Origin: an uncultured Maribacter sp.
GTDB taxonomy: Bacteria > Bacteroidota > Bacteroidia > Flavobacteriales > Flavobacteriaceae
Length of the DNA: 64,000 nucleotides
Assembly: GCF_947500985.1 (NCBI RefSeq)
Contig: NZ_CANMTX010000006.1
Location: forward strand, 124,001 to 188,000
Direction of reading: 5' to 3'
The position numbers were made by a program, and so were the translations under genes. Below, piece after piece: positions 61,431 through 64,000 of this stretch; position 1 is the first letter of the stretch; every line of letters begins with the position of its first letter. Below the pieces are notes generated by a model that made no database searches, had not been told where the DNA came from, and was given only the letters and a program-made list of their open reading frames with translations.

Positions 61431-62459
61431 ATGTCGAAACACGATACAATTTATATACTTGCTATAGAATCTTCTTGTGATGACACTTCTGCGGCAGTTT
61501 TAATGAACGATAAAGTGCTCAGTAATGTTGTCGCCACCCAGGCTATTCATAAAGAATATGGAGGGGTTGTACCAGAACTTGCATCAAGAGCACATCAACA
61601 AAATATAGTCCCTGTTGTTCATCAAGCCATAGCCAAAGCAAATATCGATAAAAAACAATTATCAGCCATAGCATTTACACGCGGACCTGGACTAATGGGT
61701 TCTTTACTTGTAGGCACATCGTTTGCAAAATCTTTATCATTAGGTTTACAAATACCGCTTATTGAAGTTAACCACATGAAAGCCCATATTTTAGCTCATT
61801 TTATAGATGACGAAACTATGAAGGCACCATCATTTCCGTTTTTAGCTCTTACGATAAGCGGAGGTCACACCCAGATTGTTCAAGTGAACGATTTCTTTGA
61901 TATGAAAATTATAGGACAAACTTTAGATGATGCCGTTGGGGAAGCATTTGATAAGAGCGCAAAAATTCTAGGACTTCCCTACCCTGGTGGACCTTTAATT
62001 GACAAATATGCAGCAACAGGTGATCCTCATAAATTTGAATTTACCATACCGAATGTAAAAGATTTGGATTTTAGTTTTAGCGGATTAAAAACGAACATAC
62101 TCTATTTCATTCAGCGACAAACGAAAGAAAATCCAGATTTTATCAAAAATAACCTAGAAGATATCTGCGCATCAATACAGTATACCATTATCACCATATT
62201 GATGAAAAAACTAAAAAAAGCTGTAAAGCAAACTGGTATAAAAGAAATTGCCATTGGCGGCGGAGTATCAGCAAACTCGGGTATTCGAAAAGTTTTAACA
62301 GAAGCCCAGACAAAATACCAGTGGAAAACCTATATACCCAAATTTGAATACTGCACAGATAATGCTGCTATGATTGGTATTGTAGGATATCAGAAATATA
62401 AAGACGAGCAATTTTCTCAACAAGATGTTACGGCTAAAGCTAGATACGTTATATCATAG
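61431..62459 (+). CDS. tsaD: tRNA N6-adenosine threonylcarbamoyltransferase
   Basis: A 342-residue Kae1/TsaD protein. I start at the ATG at 61431 (MSKHDT, followed by ILAIESSCDDTSAA), because the in-frame ATG at 61395 lies upstream of the promoter. It has the metal-binding HMKAHILAH, FTRGPGLMGSLLVG, LTISGGHTQ, the GEAFDKSAKILGLPYPGGP loop and GGGVSANSG. It transfers the threonylcarbamoyl group to A37 of ANN-decoding tRNAs, together with TsaB and TsaE, which are not in the window. It is followed by rsmE, 17 bases downstream, likely on the same mRNA. Confidence 0.96.
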   Translation: MSKHDTIYILAIESSCDDTSAAVLMNDKVLSNVVATQAIHKEYGGVVPELASRAHQQNIVPVVHQAIAKANIDKKQLSAIAFTRGPGLMGSLLVGTSFAKSLSLGLQIPLIEVNHMKAHILAHFIDDETMKAPSFPFLALTISGGHTQIVQVNDFFDMKIIGQTLDDAVGEAFDKSAKILGLPYPGGPLIDKYAATGDPHKFEFTIPNVKDLDFSFSGLKTNILYFIQRQTKENPDFIKNNLEDICASIQYTIITILMKKLKKAVKQTGIKEIAIGGGVSANSGIRKVLTEAQTKYQWKTYIPKFEYCTDNAAMIGIVGYQKYKDEQFSQQDVTAKARYVIS

Positions 62460-62476
62460 TCTATAAAATAAACCAC

Positions 62477-63184
62477 ATGCAATTATTTTACAATCCTGAT
62501 ATTAAAGACACTGACACTACTTTCATTTTCGACAGCAATGAAAGCAAGCATATCGTTAAGGTTTTAAGAAAGAAAAACGGTGATGAATTATGGATTACCA
62601 ATGGCAGCGGTTACTTATTTGAGGCTAAAATAAGTAACGACAATATTAAAAAATGCGAGGTTGAGCTTATATCCTCCAAAAAAACGCATCCAAAATCTCA
62701 TTGGTTACACATAGCTGTAGCCCCAACAAAAATGAATGATCGGTTTGAATGGTTTTTAGAAAAAGCTACTGAAATAGGGGTAGATGAAATAACACCTATA
62801 ATTTGTAATAGATCAGAACGTAAAGTATTAAAACTTGATCGAATGCAACGCTTGCTAGAGTCTGCAATGAAGCAATCGCTGCAAACATATTTACCAAAAT
62901 TAAATGAACCTATTAGTATCTCTGAGTTTTTAGAGAAACCTGTATCTGATCTTCAATTTATTGCGCATTGTGAAGACACAGAGCGCCATGAACTAAAAAG
63001 AAGAGTTGCGGCAGATAAAGATGTAACCATATTAATTGGTCCTGAAGGTGATTTTTCACCAGAAGAAATAAAAAATGCCATGCAAAAAGGCTTTGCACCA
63101 GTTGCCATGGGTAAAACAAGATTAAGAACCGAAACAGCGGCAATTGTAGCCTGCACTATCGTAGCGACGATTAACAATGGGTAA
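62477..63184 (+). CDS. rsmE: 16S rRNA (uracil1498-N3)-methyltransferase
   Basis: A 235-residue SPOUT methyltransferase. The N-terminal PUA-like domain (SKHIVKVLRKKNGDEL) is followed by the knot domain with KATEIGVDEITPI, ERKVLK, ESAMKQS, IGPEGDFSPEE and the SAM-loop GKTRLRTETAA. It methylates U1498 of 16S rRNA with SAM. It is co-directional with tsaD. The stop is two bases from the stop of the convergent gene at 63187, with no terminator between. Confidence 0.96.
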   Translation: MQLFYNPDIKDTDTTFIFDSNESKHIVKVLRKKNGDELWITNGSGYLFEAKISNDNIKKCEVELISSKKTHPKSHWLHIAVAPTKMNDRFEWFLEKATEIGVDEITPIICNRSERKVLKLDRMQRLLESAMKQSLQTYLPKLNEPISISEFLEKPVSDLQFIAHCEDTERHELKRRVAADKDVTILIGPEGDFSPEEIKNAMQKGFAPVAMGKTRLRTETAAIVACTIVATINNG

Positions 63185-63186
63185 TA

Positions 63187-63978
63187 TTATATTGCTGCTT
63201 TCACTGCACCCGTAATATCAGCATTATCGTTTTCTACCAACAACATCAAAATAAGCTTTTCATCTTTCTTGACAATCTTAGGAATAGTAATAGAACCTAC
63301 AACAGAATTTTCCCCAAGCTCTAAGTATTTCTCAGCCACAACTATATTTGAATTTTTCAATGTTCTATGACTATTTTCTCCTCTTTTTACTTCTGTAGTT
63401 CTTTCATTCAACAATAGAACGGCACGTATTATTTTACCTTTTGTAGCCCCTTCGATTTTGTAATTAAAATTCACTTTGTCAGCTACTCTATCCAATTGCT
63501 GAGACATCAAACGGTTAGGTGAGTCTTTTGCTGCATATTTTTTGATAGCACCTTCTACTTTAGCTCTATTTGAACCTACCAAATGTTCCTTACCATTCAC
63601 TACTAATTCTGGAGTGTAATTACCTCTATAACCAAGCTTCTTATTATATTTACTTTGTTTGACGGTGAAGTTTTTATTACTAAAAGGATCTGCCCAACCT
63701 ATATAATCCCAATAATCAACATGATAACTCAATGCAAAAACATTTTCAGGGTACTCATTCTTTGCTTTTTCTAACAATACATCTGCAGGCGGGCAGCTTG
63801 AGCAACCTTGAGACGTAAATAGTTCAAGAACCACTACACCATTAACTTTATTTTCTATTGTATTAAAAGAAAAAGCAGCATCAACTTTATTATCTTTACT
63901 TGATTCTGACACGTAAAAAGAAGCAAACAAAAGCCCTCCAAATAAAAAGACGCTACCAATGATTTTATTAAAAAGCAT
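63187..63978 (-). CDS. DUF1223 thioredoxin-fold protein
   Basis: A 263-residue protein with an N-terminal membrane anchor or signal (about 5-22). DUF1223 features: VVVLELFTSQGCSSCPPAD with the CxxC at Cys59-Cys62, SYHVDYWDYIGWADPFS, YTPELVVNG and a C-terminal beta domain (about 175-263). It probably sits in the periplasm, facing away from the cytoplasm. The CxxC suggests a thiol-redox role, but no substrate is known for the family. The gene is complete; 22 bases upstream remain in the window, too few to see a promoter. Confidence 0.88.
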   Translation of the reverse strand: MLFNKIIGSVFLFGGLLFASFYVSESSKDNKVDAAFSFNTIENKVNGVVVLELFTSQGCSSCPPADVLLEKAKNEYPENVFALSYHVDYWDYIGWADPFSNKNFTVKQSKYNKKLGYRGNYTPELVVNGKEHLVGSNRAKVEGAIKKYAAKDSPNRLMSQQLDRVADKVNFNYKIEGATKGKIIRAVLLLNERTTEVKRGENSHRTLKNSNIVVAEKYLELGENSVVGSITIPKIVKKDEKLILMLLVENDNADITGAVKAAI

Positions 63979-64000
63979 ATTATTTAATTTTAGATAGTAT

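Overview
The window looks like a chromosomal stretch from a marine member of the Flavobacteriaceae (Bacteroidota). The evidence is the AT-rich sequence, three proteins with type IX secretion (T9SS) C-terminal sorting domains, the bacillithiol gene bshA, a TamB-like/tsaD divergent pair, promoters of the TAnnTTTG type, and the near absence of Shine-Dalgarno sequences. The genus cannot be fixed from the sequence alone. No tRNA, rRNA, CRISPR array, insertion sequence or phage gene was seen.

Positions 1-35318 are a surface-polysaccharide locus of the Wzy type, interleaved with large secreted surface proteins. It opens with the 3' part of a modular T9SS protein whose first visible residues match the C-terminal domain of galactose-oxidase-like enzymes. 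Next come three nucleotide-sugar genes: a UDP-glucuronate 4-epimerase-like SDR, a UDP-HexNAc 6-dehydrogenase and a UDP-glucose 6-dehydrogenase. Then come a 2095-residue type B T9SS adhesin-like protein, a minus-strand pair (glycosyltransferase and polysaccharide deacetylase), and a beta-helix lipoprotein on a Pro/Glu/Thr stalk. The assembly genes follow from 18971 to 35318: gmd, a Wzx flippase, an acetyltransferase, a Wzy-like polymerase, seven glycosyltransferases or candidates, a second SDR, a NodU-type carbamoyltransferase and a WecA/WbpL-type initiating transferase. Together they predict an acidic, acylated and carbamoylated polysaccharide. Export genes of the wza/wzc type are not in the window.

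Positions 35530-39575 hold a T9SS-exported PQQ sugar dehydrogenase fused to a seven-repeat propeller-like segment, followed by a translationally coupled lipoprotein. A bidirectional terminator separates these from the next block.

Positions 39677-50531 are minus-strand envelope and redox genes: an OmpA-family protein, a PrcB-like lipoprotein, bshA, a GH3/beta-lactamase fusion, a small Bacteroidota-specific protein, two Fe-S proteins of heterodisulfide-reductase/lactate-oxidase type, an MCE (MlaD) protein and an N-acetylmuramoyl-L-alanine amidase. lptD and a RidA gene diverge from them.

Positions 53803-63978 are housekeeping genes: a BadF-type GlcNAc kinase, gap, pfkA, a TamB-family giant, tsaD, rsmE and a DUF1223 thioredoxin-fold protein. 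Base composition drops sharply in the glycosyltransferase core (about 20-28 kb) and rises locally in the LamG module of the first gene, so both segments may have a separate history. The most interesting reading is that two secreted carbohydrate oxidoreductases of unrelated chemistry, both T9SS cargo with adhesive modules, bracket the polysaccharide locus.
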